DNA of 64,000 nt from Eoetvoesia sp035555955 (GCF_035555955.1 NZ_DATMGA010000009.1:10370-74369), one strand, 5' to 3'; shown: positions 53,804 through 63,400, counted from the first letter of the stretch. Numbers and translations: made by a program. The notes: generated by a model not told the origin, from the letters alone.

Positions 53804-54015
53804 CGGCGATGTTTCAGGAGGCCGTCAGCCCACTGACCGTAGAATTCACCACATAGGAAAAAACAGTGCCGCGGTCGTTGTGTTAATCCCCATTACCCAA
53901 CCAGGCGCATTGTTCTTCCTGTCTCACTTGTGTTGCGTTCCCCGCGAACTTTATAGCGCAGCATAGTGTGTTCCCTTTATTGGCCCGCATGCCTGCATGC
54001 CGGGCCAATTTTTTT
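53804..54015 (+). ncRNA. Candidate small RNA ending at an orphan intrinsic terminator
   Basis: No supported open frame exists at 53741-54137, yet the plus strand has a strong terminator at 53979-54015 with no gene to terminate, the MHS gene having its own terminator 240 bp earlier. The interval 53804-53978 could therefore encode a small RNA. A weak promoter-like CTGACC...TAGAAT lies near 53830, so the 5' end is uncertain. It does not resemble 6S RNA, tmRNA or RNase P by eye. Alternatively it is an attenuator in the rdgC leader. Confidence 0.4.
53979..54015 (+). terminator. Orphan intrinsic terminator upstream of rdgC
   Basis: ATTGGCCCG and CGGGCCAAT form a 9-bp stem, with an inner CATGC/GCATG dyad in the loop, followed by seven T. 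It lies 123 bp upstream of the rdgC start on the same strand. Confidence 0.8.
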
Positions 54016-54137
54016 GCCGCCGGCGCCCGCCACCGGCGCGCCGGGAAAATGGGCTTACAATCGGCAGTCACTGTTTCGCGCCGCGCCGCCGCTGTGCGTC
54101 GCGCGAAATTCTCCGCCTCTGCAAAGTAAGACAATCC

Positions 54138-55043
54138 ATGTGGTTTAAGAATCTGAAAATTTTCCGCCTTGCCCCGGCCTGGTCGATCAGCGCCGACGCG
54201 CTCGAAGCGGCTTTACAAAAACACGCCTTCCGTCCCGGCAACAGCCAGGAAATGCAAAGCCTGGGATGGGTGGCCCCGCGCGAAGGCGGCGGCCTGGTCC
54301 ATTCGGTCGACGGCCAATTCCTGCTCAGCCTGCGCGCCGAGAAAAAATTGCTGCCGGCCACCGTCATCAACCAGGTTGCCCGCGCCAAGGCGCAGGACAT
54401 CGAAGAACAACAGGGCTACAAGCCCGGCCGCAAGCAGATGAAGGAAATCAAGGAGCAGGTTACCGACGAGCTGCTGCCCAAGGCCTTTACCGTCTATCGC
54501 GACACCCGGGTCTGGCTGGACACGCGCCGGCACTGGCTGGTCATCGATGCGGCGGCTGCCGCAAAAAGCGATGAAGTGCTGGGCGTGCTGGCCAAGTCCA
54601 TCGAGCCCTTCCCCGTTTTACCGCTGCATGTGGAAATGTCGCCCGCCTCGGCCATGACGAGCTGGCTGATCGCCGACGAGCCGCCAGCGGGCTTCAGCGT
54701 TGATCAGGACACCGAACTGCGCTCGACCAGCGAGAGCCGCGCGGCGGTGCGCTACGTGCGCCAGAGCATCGAGATCGACGACGTACGCAAGCACGTCCAG
54801 GCCGGCAAGCAATGCACGCGCCTGGCCCTGACCTGGGCCGACCGCGTATCGTTCGTGTTGACCGATGGCCTGGACATCAAGCGCGTCACGCCGCTGGACG
54901 TGCTCAAGGAAAACCAGGACAGCGCGGCGCAGAACGAAGACGAGCAATTCGATTCGGACATGGCCCTGATGACCGGTGAATTGGCGCGGCTGATCGAAGG
55001 CATGGTCGAAGCGCTGGGCGGCGAGAAAAAAGCCGCGTTGTAA
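54138..55043 (+). CDS. rdgC: Recombination-associated protein RdgC
   Basis: A 301-residue RdgC, a ring-shaped dimeric DNA-binding protein that limits RecA activity. It opens MWFKNLKIFRLAPAW and includes SLGWVAPREGGGLVHSVDGQFLLSLRAEKKLLPATVIN, both typical, with the C-terminal DLALTWADRVSFVLTDGLDIKRV-like region. The start at 54138 is set by homology to the family N-terminus. It is convergent with pyrB, with a dispersed repeat between them. Confidence 0.93.
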   Translation: MWFKNLKIFRLAPAWSISADALEAALQKHAFRPGNSQEMQSLGWVAPREGGGLVHSVDGQFLLSLRAEKKLLPATVINQVARAKAQDIEEQQGYKPGRKQMKEIKEQVTDELLPKAFTVYRDTRVWLDTRRHWLVIDAAAAAKSDEVLGVLAKSIEPFPVLPLHVEMSPASAMTSWLIADEPPAGFSVDQDTELRSTSESRAAVRYVRQSIEIDDVRKHVQAGKQCTRLALTWADRVSFVLTDGLDIKRVTPLDVLKENQDSAAQNEDEQFDSDMALMTGELARLIEGMVEALGGEKKAAL

Positions 55044-55148
55044 GACACGCCCATGCAAGGCTCGCCCACACTGGAACGTGCCTTGCACAGGATGCTGCGC
55101 AAGTGCGGGAGCCTACCCGTCGCAGGCGCCCCCGAAGCCTGTAAAAAT

Positions 55149-55228
55149 GCCCCCACGCTGCGCCGCTGACACGGCTTGCTGCCCCCCCACGGGGGGTGCT
55201 TTTTGCCTTGGGGCGGCCCAAGGCAAAA
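55149..55228. repeat. Third copy of the GC-rich dispersed repeat
   Basis: GCCCCCACGCTGCGCCGCTG, then ACGGCTTGCTGCCCCCC and GCTTTTTGCCTTGGGGCGG, match the tandem copies at 41118-41284. The internal dyad here reads CCCCCCCACGGGGGG and the 3' dyad is GCCTTGGGGCGGCCCAAGGC. It lies between the convergent rdgC and pyrB genes, where its hairpins could serve both as transcription terminator. Confidence 0.8.
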
Positions 55229-55250
55229 GCAGACGGAGCAGCGGGCCCGG

Positions 55251-56543
55251 CTAATCGATGCCGTGGAACACGCTGTCGTCGGGCCCGATATGGGAAGGCG
55301 GGCTCCAGGTGACGTCGCGCAGCGAGTGCTGAACCAGCCCTTCGACGCCCATCAGAACCGCGAAAATCGCCATGCGCACGGGAATGCCGTTGTCGGTCTG
55401 GCGGAAGATCGCCAGGCGCGGGTCTTCGTTCAGGTCGACGCTTAAATCGTGCGCCCCCTCGCGGCTGTCGCGCGGCAAGGGATGCATGACAATGACGTCC
55501 GGCCCGCAGCACTTGTCAACGATTGCCTTGTTGACCTGGAATTCGGCGGTATAGCCCTCGAGCTCTTCACCGGCGAAGCGCTCTTTCTGGACCCGGGTGG
55601 CATAAATCACGTCGGCGCCGGGCAGGCCCTCTTCCAGCGAGGCCGTCTGCTCGATGACGTGGCCGTTCTTGCTGGCCTGCTCGATGATGTAGCCGGGCAT
55701 TTCCAGGCCGCGCGGCGCGATCAGCGTGAACTTCAGGCCGCGATACAGCGCCAGCAGCTTGAGCAGCGAATGCACCGTGCGTCCGTACTTAAGATCGCCC
55801 ACCAGGGCGATGTGCGCGCCATCCAGCAGTTTTCCCAGGCGGGAAAACTCGGTCAGTATGGTGTACAGGTCGAGCAGCGCCTGGCTGGGATGTTCGCCCG
55901 GGCCGTCGCCGCCGTTGACAACCGGGATATTCGTTGCACGCGCGAACTCGGCCACCGAGCCCTGGTCGGGATGGCGTATGACCATGGCGTCGACGTAGCC
56001 GCTCATGACGCGGCTGGTGTCGTAAATGGACTCGCCCTTGGCCATGGAGGAAAACGTGAAGCCCGTGGTGTCGCATACCGAGCCGCCAAGCCGGCAGAAC
56101 GCGGCGCCGAAACTTACGCGCGTGCGCGTACTGGCTTCGAAGAACAGATTGCCCAGCACCGCGCCTTCCAGCACGCGCGAGACCTTCTGCCGGCGGGCGA
56201 TGGGCTGCATCAAGTCGGCGATGCGGAACAGCTCTTCCACGGATTCGCGCGTGAACTGGTCGACCGACAGCAACTGATGCTTGCCGTCGCTGGCGATTCT
56301 ATCGCGCAGCGGGCCGGATTGTACGCTTTGCGCATATTTTTTAAGAAGCGCCTCGTTGTCGACGATTTCGGTGACGAAACGGGTCACGACTTCGGGCATG
56401 CCGCGCGCTTCCTGCGAGCCTTCGGGCAACAGCCATGTATCCAGCGCGCGCCGTTTGACGCCGATACGAGCCGCGAAAACGTCACGGGTAAGATTCAGGC
56501 GACGCATGGCGTCGCGCAGAAAGACTTGCTGAGATACAGACAT
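55251..56543 (-). CDS. pyrB: Aspartate carbamoyltransferase with N-terminal helix-turn-helix extension
   Basis: A 430-residue protein, about 110 longer than a normal ATCase catalytic chain. The catalytic part (about 95-430) has the carbamoyl-phosphate loop FEASTRTRVSF, GEHPSQALLDLYTI and VIVMHPLPRDS. The N-terminal 85 residues read like an XRE-type helix-turn-helix (MRRLNLTRDVFAARIGVKRRALDTWLLP). The long form is known in Burkholderiales, but its role is not established. The start at 56543 follows GGGGGCGAT and lies 7 bases from a 35-bp palindrome. No pyrC or pyrI is adjacent; the gene is monocistronic. Confidence 0.93.
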   Translation of the reverse strand: MSVSQQVFLRDAMRRLNLTRDVFAARIGVKRRALDTWLLPEGSQEARGMPEVVTRFVTEIVDNEALLKKYAQSVQSGPLRDRIASDGKHQLLSVDQFTRESVEELFRIADLMQPIARRQKVSRVLEGAVLGNLFFEASTRTRVSFGAAFCRLGGSVCDTTGFTFSSMAKGESIYDTSRVMSGYVDAMVIRHPDQGSVAEFARATNIPVVNGGDGPGEHPSQALLDLYTILTEFSRLGKLLDGAHIALVGDLKYGRTVHSLLKLLALYRGLKFTLIAPRGLEMPGYIIEQASKNGHVIEQTASLEEGLPGADVIYATRVQKERFAGEELEGYTAEFQVNKAIVDKCCGPDVIVMHPLPRDSREGAHDLSVDLNEDPRLAIFRQTDNGIPVRMAIFAVLMGVEGLVQHSLRDVTWSPPSHIGPDDSVFHGID

Positions 56544-56549
56544 ATCGCC

Positions 56550-56584
56550 CCCATAAAATATGCGCATTGCGCATATTTTATGGG
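56550..56584. promoter_or_regulatory. 35-bp perfect palindrome over the pyrB ribosome-binding region
   Basis: The 17-base arm CCCATAAAATATGCGCA is followed by one T and its exact reverse complement. The pyrB-proximal arm includes GGG of the Shine-Dalgarno. The core TGCGCATTGCGCA is also a direct repeat. As DNA it fits a dimeric repressor operator; as RNA it would form a 15-17-bp hairpin sequestering the ribosome-binding site. The fused helix-turn-helix of PyrB is an obvious candidate ligand. Confidence 0.75.
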
Positions 56585-56664
56585 CAGCAAGCTAAAATAA
56601 CGAGTATTTTAAGTAGCTATTGGCAAAATACAACGCCGGTGAGCCGGCGGGCAGGCGATGCCGG

Positions 56665-57165
56665 TCAGCGCGGCAAAAACAACACCGCCCGCGCATCCGG
56701 GTCGTGCCGGAAAAACTCGGTGCGGCTCGACTGGGAGTACGGAGCCACTTCATCGTTGGCCGTGGGAGCGTCGGAGTCGGACGACTGATAGCTGACTCCA
56801 GCCAGGTACACGATAAGCCAGCAGCCAATGAGAAAGGCGACGAGGCTCAGGCAAAACGCAACGATCGTGCAGGTCAGCGGCACCCAGTGCGTGCGCCGCG
56901 CATAGCCCGACATGGCCTGGTTGAGCAGGCTGGTTTGCGCCAGGTAGGCCCAGAGCAGGCTGAGCCCGCAAAACAAAATGCCGCAGCTGAAGGCAAGCAG
57001 CGGCAGGCGCAGCCAGTCGGGAGAGAAGTCGGTGGAGATGACCCCAAGCGCGCAGCACATGACCAGCAGCAAACCCAGCCCGTTGAGCCAGGCCAGATAC
57101 TTGAACCCGAGCATCAGCATGGTTGCCTGGGGCCTGAAATATTCATTACGTCCGGATACGTTCAT
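56665..57165 (-). CDS. Small integral membrane protein of unknown function
   Basis: A 166-residue protein with three hydrophobic segments (about residues 17-43, 51-76 and 93-122) and a polar acidic C-terminal tail (YQSSDSDAPTANDEVAPYSQ). The loops are short. I do not recognise a family. It follows the SecD-P1-like lipoprotein gene by 51 bp in the same direction, so the two are probably co-expressed. Confidence 0.6.
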   Translation of the reverse strand: MNVSGRNEYFRPQATMLMLGFKYLAWLNGLGLLLVMCCALGVISTDFSPDWLRLPLLAFSCGILFCGLSLLWAYLAQTSLLNQAMSGYARRTHWVPLTCTIVAFCLSLVAFLIGCWLIVYLAGVSYQSSDSDAPTANDEVAPYSQSSRTEFFRHDPDARAVLFLPR

Positions 57166-57216
57166 GGCAACCCGAATAACGAGAACGGAAACACGCGCAG
57201 GCCCCGAGGCGGCATG

Positions 57217-57744
57217 TTATTTGGCGCCGGCGGCCGGAGCATCGACGCCGGCGATGGCGCGGGCGGCCGCCGTGGCGTTTTCAGCCGTTCCCACCCCGAA
57301 CACCAGTTGGTCGGAAGTGACGGTGGTGGTGTAATTGGGCGCCGCCAGCATGGTTCGCCCGACCACCAGGGCCAGCCGCTTGTTGGGGTTGCTTGCCGTG
57401 ATGGAAGCGACTTTTTTCTGGCCTACTTCGTTCAGCGCCAGAGCAAGCAGGCCTTCGCCTTCTTTATTGGTGCCGGCCCGCACGCCGACGAGATCGTCGC
57501 GGGTTACGACAGGCTGGGGATTGACATACAGTACGCCGGACTGGATCTTTACCGGGCTCCAGCCCGCCTGGGCGACGGTGTCGGCAAGGAACACGGCAAC
57601 GGGGGCGCCATGGCTGGATGCCTGCAGCGTGGTTTCGGGAGCGGGCTTGGTGGACGTTTGCTTTCCGGGCATGGATTGGCAAGCCGCCAGCAGCACCAGG
57701 CTTGCCGGCACGACGATACGAGCCATAGTTCGCATGATTTTCAT
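57217..57744 (-). CDS. Lipoprotein with SecD-P1-head-like sequence
   Basis: A 175-residue lipoprotein: signal MKIMRTMARIVVPASLVLLAAC with lipobox LLAAC, then a Lys/Thr/Pro linker. The C-terminal half reads LALNEVGQKKVASITASNPNKRLALVVGRTMLAAP and later FGVGTAENATAAARAI. This recalls the P1 head subdomain of SecD, in which the pattern is L-x-x-x-G-x-x-K, then GKRLAIVLDG...SAP and FTxxEAxxLA. No membrane permease part is present. It may be a periplasmic protein with the SecDF-P1 fold only. The function is unknown. Confidence 0.65.
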   Translation of the reverse strand: MKIMRTMARIVVPASLVLLAACQSMPGKQTSTKPAPETTLQASSHGAPVAVFLADTVAQAGWSPVKIQSGVLYVNPQPVVTRDDLVGVRAGTNKEGEGLLALALNEVGQKKVASITASNPNKRLALVVGRTMLAAPNYTTTVTSDQLVFGVGTAENATAAARAIAGVDAPAAGAK

Positions 57745-58089
57745 GAATCGCCCCCTAGATGGTTTTATATGATGATTGAAATTCTAACAGGAAGCGCAGC
57801 CATGCAATTCGGCCATTTGTGTAGAACTACGACCGTTCGCCCGGGTGTATTCATCCCCCGGCGGAGCCCAGGCCGCGGCGCTTGCCCCGCCCGGCCTTGC
57901 GCCAAAGAGCACGACCCGCGCTTAAGCCCGTGGTCAGGTATATGGAGCGAAAATAGTAAAGATTTGTCAACGCGCGGGCGGACGGCTCCTGGACGGCCTG
58001 CAATTTGGCGGGCATTCCAAAGTGTGTCAAGATAGCACGTTGACCCATTCACACCCTACTCAGTTACCACGTATTTTGCGGAGGCCTTC
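57745..58089. other. Gene-free divergent region
   Basis: This 345-bp stretch separates the minus-strand lipoprotein gene from the plus-strand 50-residue gene. Short open frames run through it on the minus strand, but none has a ribosome-binding site or recognisable product. A TTGACC at 58040-58045 could be a -35 element for the plus-strand gene; no good -10 was found at standard spacing. Confidence 0.4.
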
Positions 58090-58242
58090 ATGGCTGATAC
58101 CAAACCCACATTCTCGCCCATGCTCGTCACTGCCATCATCACCATATTCTGGCTTGTGGTGTTCGGCCTCGTCGTGCATCATGGCGAACAAGGCATCCAC
58201 GAACACGATCACGTCGTCGCTAGCCACGCGGCCGCGAAGTAA
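58090..58242 (+). CDS. 50-residue single-helix protein with His-rich tail
   Basis: A short frame opening MADTKPTFSPMLVTAIITI with GGAGG eight bases upstream. One membrane helix (about residues 11-30, LVTAIITIFWLVVFGLVV) is followed by a tail with six His (HHGEQGIHEHDHVVASHAAAK). Such a tail could bind metal. I do not recognise a family. The 3' end overlaps the convergent pbpC stop by 23 bp. The good Shine-Dalgarno and clean membrane topology support translation. Confidence 0.6.
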   Translation: MADTKPTFSPMLVTAIITIFWLVVFGLVVHHGEQGIHEHDHVVASHAAAK

Positions 58243-60472
58243 GGCTTTTCAGGGCGGCGCCACGCACCTCGATCGCAGCGCTATCCCGTACCCTGCCCTC
58301 GGCATCCAGCAGTTCCACATTGTGCCTGCCCGGCCAGGGCGTCCACATCAGGCGGCCTCCGGTTCCGGCCGGCCGGCCATCCACCCTCCACTGCACGGCG
58401 TCCGCATCTCCGGCGGCCAACGCCTTGGCCTGCAGCAACAGCTTCTGGTTTTCAGGTGGAATGTCCGGATCCAGCGCAACTATCGTTCCCCCAACGGGGC
58501 TGGCGATGCTGGGCAGAGCCGCCGCGCTTTTCAGCTCGCGGCGCGCCCTGACCGTACTCACCGCGGTATCCCCCACGAAATAATCCGTGCGCGCGGGCTC
58601 CAGCCCCGAATCGAACACCACGTGCCGCGCCACGACTCCCGCCGGCGCCTCGGGCTGTTTGCTGTCGACCCGGCGGTGCAGGAAGTTCATGATGTCGTGC
58701 CAGATGGGCCCCGCGCCCGAAACGCCTGAAACATCGCGCATGCTGGCTCCGCTGCTATTGCCCACCCAAACTCCGACCGTATAGCGCTGCGACCAGCCCA
58801 TGCACCAGTTGTCGCGCATGTCCTTGCTGGTGCCTGTTTTCACCGCCGTCCAGAAGCGCGTGGCCAGTGGGCTGTCCAGGCCGAAGGTTCGGGCCCGCGC
58901 ATGACGGTCGGAAAGTATGTCGCCCACGATCCAGGCCGCCGCGGGCGACACGACCGTCGAGGAGGACTCGGCTCCGCTTGCCGCGGGAAGATAGGCGGGC
59001 GGCGAATAACGCCCTTCGTTGGCCAGGGCGCGATAGGCATTGCCCAGCGTCAGCAGCGAGACATCGGCGCTGCCCAGCGCCAGGCTGTATCCGTAGAAAT
59101 CCCCGGTGCGATCCAGCGGCAGACCCAGGTTCACAAGGCGCTGCTGGAACGCATCCGGAGTCACCAGCGCCAGAGTACGCACGGCGGGTATGTTCAGCGA
59201 CGATGCCAGCGCGGTGCGCACGCTGACCCAGCCCGAAAAGCGCTTGTCGTAGTTTTGCGGTATGTACAGCCCGTTTCCCGTGGGCAGGCCCAGCGGGCCG
59301 TCCTCCAGCAGCGACACCGCCGTCAGGCGTTCTTGCTCGATGGCCTGGGAATAAAGAAACGGCTTGAGCGTCGATCCGGCCTGGCGCCTGGCCCTGACGT
59401 GATCCACCCAGGCCGAACTGGACAGCTCCCCCGACGAACCAACGTAAGCCAGCACCTGGCCCGTCGCGTTGTCGAAAACCACCACAGCCCCATCGCCAAT
59501 GTTCCCGGCTTTCAGGGCCTGCAGATGCCTTTGCATGGACTGTATGGCGAACCGCTGCAGATCCGCGTCGAGGCTGGTCTTCAACCGTGCGCCGGGCTGC
59601 GGATGTTCTTGTTCCATCACCCACCGCGCAAAATGCGGCGCAAGGCCCTGGCTGTCGGCCCGGCGGGCCGCCACCCGCCTCAAACTGGCCCGAACGAAAG
59701 CCGCCAGGCCCTCGCATTCTTGCGGCTGCTCCATTTGCCTGAGCAAGGCGCAGGAACGCTGCCCAAGCAGCTTGGGGGAAGCGTTCGGGCCGCGCAGCAT
59801 CACGGCGGCCAGCGCCGACTCGCGCGCGTTCAGCCCGCTGGCATGCTTTTGAAACAGGACCCGAGCCAGGGCATCGACGCCCACCAGCTCGCCGCGAAAC
59901 GAAACCAGGTTCAAATAGGCTTCAAGTATCTGCGGCTTGCTCCAGTGATGTTCCAGTTCGCGCGCCAGCAGCATCTGGTCGATTTTCTGCCTGAGGCTGC
60001 GGCCTTGCGGACGCCGCTGGTAGGGTTCATCGATGAGGCCCGTCAGTTGCATGGTTACCGTCGATGCCCCGCGCCGCCCGTGCCCCGTCACGATGTCCCA
60101 GGCCGCGGCGCCGATCGCCCGCCAATCGATGCCGTCGTGCGAATAGAACCGCTTGTCCTCCGACAAAAGCACCGCCTCCTGAAAGGCCGGCGAGATGTCG
60201 CCGATGGCAAGCCAGTCGCCGCGCCTGCCTTGGTAGTCGGTGCGCAGGCGCTGCAAGGGCTGGCCGTTGCGATCCAGCAGGATTACGTCCGATGCGCGGT
60301 ATTGCGCTTTTACCTGCTCATACGACGGCATGGCACAAACCGTTCCAGCCATGCCGAACAGCAGCACGCATCCCAACAGCCAGCACCGCCATGGCCACGT
60401 CTGGACCTGGAACTTTTCCAGGCTTGCACAAACACCCGGCAACCCCTGCTTCGAGACGGGCAATACTGCCAA
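58220..60472 (-). CDS. pbpC: Penicillin-binding protein 1C
   Basis: A 750-residue bifunctional class A PBP with one N-terminal membrane helix (about 30-47). The glycosyltransferase domain has LLSEDKRFYSHDGIDWRA and RRGASTVTMQLTGLI. The transpeptidase domain has S367xxK (STLKPF), SLN (ASSLNIPAVR) and K545TG (VKTGTS). A C-terminal BiPBP_C domain follows. The start is a TTG at 60472 two bases after the alpha-2-macroglobulin stop; no better start was seen. The pairing with an alpha-2-macroglobulin gene is conserved in proteobacteria. Confidence 0.93.
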   Translation of the reverse strand: MAVLPVSKQGLPGVCASLEKFQVQTWPWRCWLLGCVLLFGMAGTVCAMPSYEQVKAQYRASDVILLDRNGQPLQRLRTDYQGRRGDWLAIGDISPAFQEAVLLSEDKRFYSHDGIDWRAIGAAAWDIVTGHGRRGASTVTMQLTGLIDEPYQRRPQGRSLRQKIDQMLLARELEHHWSKPQILEAYLNLVSFRGELVGVDALARVLFQKHASGLNARESALAAVMLRGPNASPKLLGQRSCALLRQMEQPQECEGLAAFVRASLRRVAARRADSQGLAPHFARWVMEQEHPQPGARLKTSLDADLQRFAIQSMQRHLQALKAGNIGDGAVVVFDNATGQVLAYVGSSGELSSSAWVDHVRARRQAGSTLKPFLYSQAIEQERLTAVSLLEDGPLGLPTGNGLYIPQNYDKRFSGWVSVRTALASSLNIPAVRTLALVTPDAFQQRLVNLGLPLDRTGDFYGYSLALGSADVSLLTLGNAYRALANEGRYSPPAYLPAASGAESSSTVVSPAAAWIVGDILSDRHARARTFGLDSPLATRFWTAVKTGTSKDMRDNWCMGWSQRYTVGVWVGNSSGASMRDVSGVSGAGPIWHDIMNFLHRRVDSKQPEAPAGVVARHVVFDSGLEPARTDYFVGDTAVSTVRARRELKSAAALPSIASPVGGTIVALDPDIPPENQKLLLQAKALAAGDADAVQWRVDGRPAGTGGRLMWTPWPGRHNVELLDAEGRVRDSAAIEVRGAALKSLTSRPRG

Positions 60473-60474
60473 GG

Positions 60475-63400
60475 CTATTTACCTCCCGCCGTCGCACCGT
60501 TGGGCGCAACGCCCGGCGCCACCGCACGCACGGTCAAGCCGGCGCCATTGGGCCAGATGCCGCGAACATCGGGCTGATACATCGCCTCGATGCGCGTGGG
60601 CGGCAACTGGAACTGCCCGACGGTATTGAGCCGGACGGTGTATTCGAGGCTGGTCTCGCCCTGAGGCAGGTAATCGTAGTACGCGCGCATCGAATCGAAC
60701 GAGCGCTCGACAAAGCTCGGAGGCCGGCTGTATTGGCCCTCGCGGTCGGCCGATGCGGCATCCTCCGAGGCATCGCCGGCTGCAATGGCCGAATCCCTGC
60801 CCAGGCCGCTGCCCAGTATCGTGGCCCCGGCAGGCACCGGATCGCTGAGCACCGCCCACGTGGTGGCCGTCCTGGCGACGATATGCAGCCTCACGCGGTA
60901 CACATCGCCGCGCGTCCACTGCCCCGGCACAGCCTGCGAAACCGGCGTCACCTGCCTTTGCAGTTCATAGCCGGCCATGACGGGCTTGACGACCGGCACG
61001 GCGGCCATTGAACGCACAGTTGCCCAGCCTTGGCCCAAGCCTTGATGCTCGATGGCAAGAGTCTGCCCGGCATTGCTCGTCCAGGGCTCGAAGTACCGAA
61101 CCACCGGAATATCCACTGGCGCCTTGACCCCGGACGCCGCGCCGATCCGCGCCCCAGAGGCCCGCACGGCGCCACCCGCCGCGGCGCCTGCGGGCGGCCA
61201 GGCATAGGTTTGCGCAACACCGCCCGGTTCCAGACTCAAACGCGTCTTACCCGAAATACCGGCGCGTTCGTAGCGGCGCGAAAACTTCTCCATGGCCAGG
61301 CTGGCCAATAGATTGGCAGTGGTGGTTCGCCAGGCCCCATCGCGCTGACGCGCCATCAGGCCCTGCGCCAAACGCGGCATGTCGTCGGCCCAGGCGGGGT
61401 CGTCCATGACCGTCAGCATCAGCCTGGCGGCATTCACTTCAGGACTGGACATCAGCCACCACCAGTTGTTGCCGGCATCATCCGCAAACACCAGCTCGGT
61501 TCCCCGGCTCAGCAAGCGGGCCTGCAAGTTCTGATACGCCTGCGCCTTGAGGGCCGCGCTGCCGGGAATGGACGGAACGCGCCGCAGGATCGCCAGCCAG
61601 TCGATCACCGCCCCGGTCGGCCAACGGTCGGGAGCAATGACGATGCTGTCCAACATGCGCGCATCGACCAGGCCTTCGCGCGACAAGGCTTCCAGGGCCA
61701 GCAGCTTGCGCACGTCCAGGTCGCGTTGCGGCGCCCAGCGATTCCGCACGATCTTGCCGGTGACGAAGGCCTGCAAGCCATGCGTCATCCTGTCGCGGCT
61801 TTCCTTGGGGATGGAAAACGGCAGGCCCAGGGCTTGCGCTTCGTTGCTGGCAGCCAGCAGATAGGCAGTCAACACCTCGCTGCCTTGCGACAGCCCCGGA
61901 AAATAGCTGGCCAGCCCATCGTCGTCCAGGTAATCGGGCAACTGAGCGACCACCTTGGCCCACTGCTCGCTGCTGCGCATGCCGATGGCCCTGGAGCCAA
62001 GCTGCTCGAGGCAGGTATAGGGATAAGCCTTGAACCACTGCCGAACGCCCGGCAGGCTTCCCCCCAGCGACGGCTGCAGGTAGATCTCCAGACCGCCCCT
62101 GGGCAGGCCCTTGGCGTTCTTCAGGCTCGTTGCCGGCGCCTGCACGGCAAGGCGAACGGGGTGGTCCTGCCCGATTTCCATCAAAACGCTCTGGGTGGCG
62201 GCAATCGGTACGCTCGGCACAAGCCTTTGCGTTACCGCCAGACGGTCTTGCGCCAGCCCATTTCCACCCTTCGCCGCGCCCGCGGACGGCCCATTGGCCG
62301 GAGCCTGCGCCGACGGTTCCGCCCGCGCGTCCTGGGGAAGTTCATGCGCCTGCAAGACCCAATTCATGTCCACCGCCCCATCGGGCAAATTGCTTTCCGG
62401 CGCCTGCACCGGCCAGGTCACCGATTGCGCGGCGCCAGCCGGCACCTGCACTTGTTGCGCCGGCAACTCCTCGGCAGGCAGGCCTGTTCCCGAATAGCCG
62501 GCTTCCACCCGCACGCGCATATCCCGCTGCGTGGTGTTGCGCACAGTCAGCATGGCTTGATAATGATCGCCTTCCCGCACCAGGGCGGGCAGCCCCGAAA
62601 TGGCCTGCAAATCCTGCGTGGCGGCAATGGTGGCTCGCCCCGTGCCGAAACGCTGCGCGCCATAGTCGGCAATGGCCACCAGCCGGAACGACGTAATGGC
62701 GTCGTTGAGCGGCACGGTCAGGCGCGCCATGCCCTGCGCATCGAGCTGAACCAAGGGGCGCCACAGCAGCAGCGTATCCAGCAATTCGCGCGTCGGACTC
62801 ATGCCCCCTCCACCCCCTGCCGCCACAGCCTTGCGCCCATAATGGCGCCGACCGACGATCTGCATCTGGGCGGTGGCTGTTTCGACCCCGTAGCTGCGGC
62901 GCTGGCGCATGGCGTCCAGCAATTTCCAGCTGGTATTGGGGGCCAGTTCCAGCAAGGCCTCGTCCACCGCCGCGAAAGCCACCTGGCCATTGGCCGCGGG
63001 CGTGCCGTCGGGCAACGAAACCTGTATCGTGACTTCGGCCTTGCCGCGCACCTGATAGCGCGTCTTGTCGCTGCTTACCTTGACCACGAGCTGATCCTGC
63101 TTGTCGGCCACGCGAATTTCGGCCAATCCGAAACGGAACGCCGGCTTGGACAAATCGACCAGGCCGGTCGGCGCGCGGTATTCGCCATGCGCGCCGCCGT
63201 AGGCGTGGAACCAGGCCGCCGGCTGCTTCCAGCCCCAGGTGAAGAACGAGTACCAGGGCACCTCGTGCAGCCGCCCGCGCAGCGCCAGCACCGACACATA
63301 GACATTGGGCCCCCATTGCGGCTGTATGGGAATCCGCACGCGCGGGTTATTCCCCTTCAATTCCACCACCTGCGTCGACAACACGCCCTCGCGCTCGACG

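Noticed and set aside
53883..54134. 83-codon minus-strand frame in the rdgC upstream region
   Set aside because: Overlaps the candidate small RNA terminator, has no ribosome-binding site and looks like random GC-rich translation.
57765..58052. 95-codon minus-strand frame in the 57.7-58.1 kb gap
   Set aside because: No start context or domain, and composition is typical of a spurious frame.
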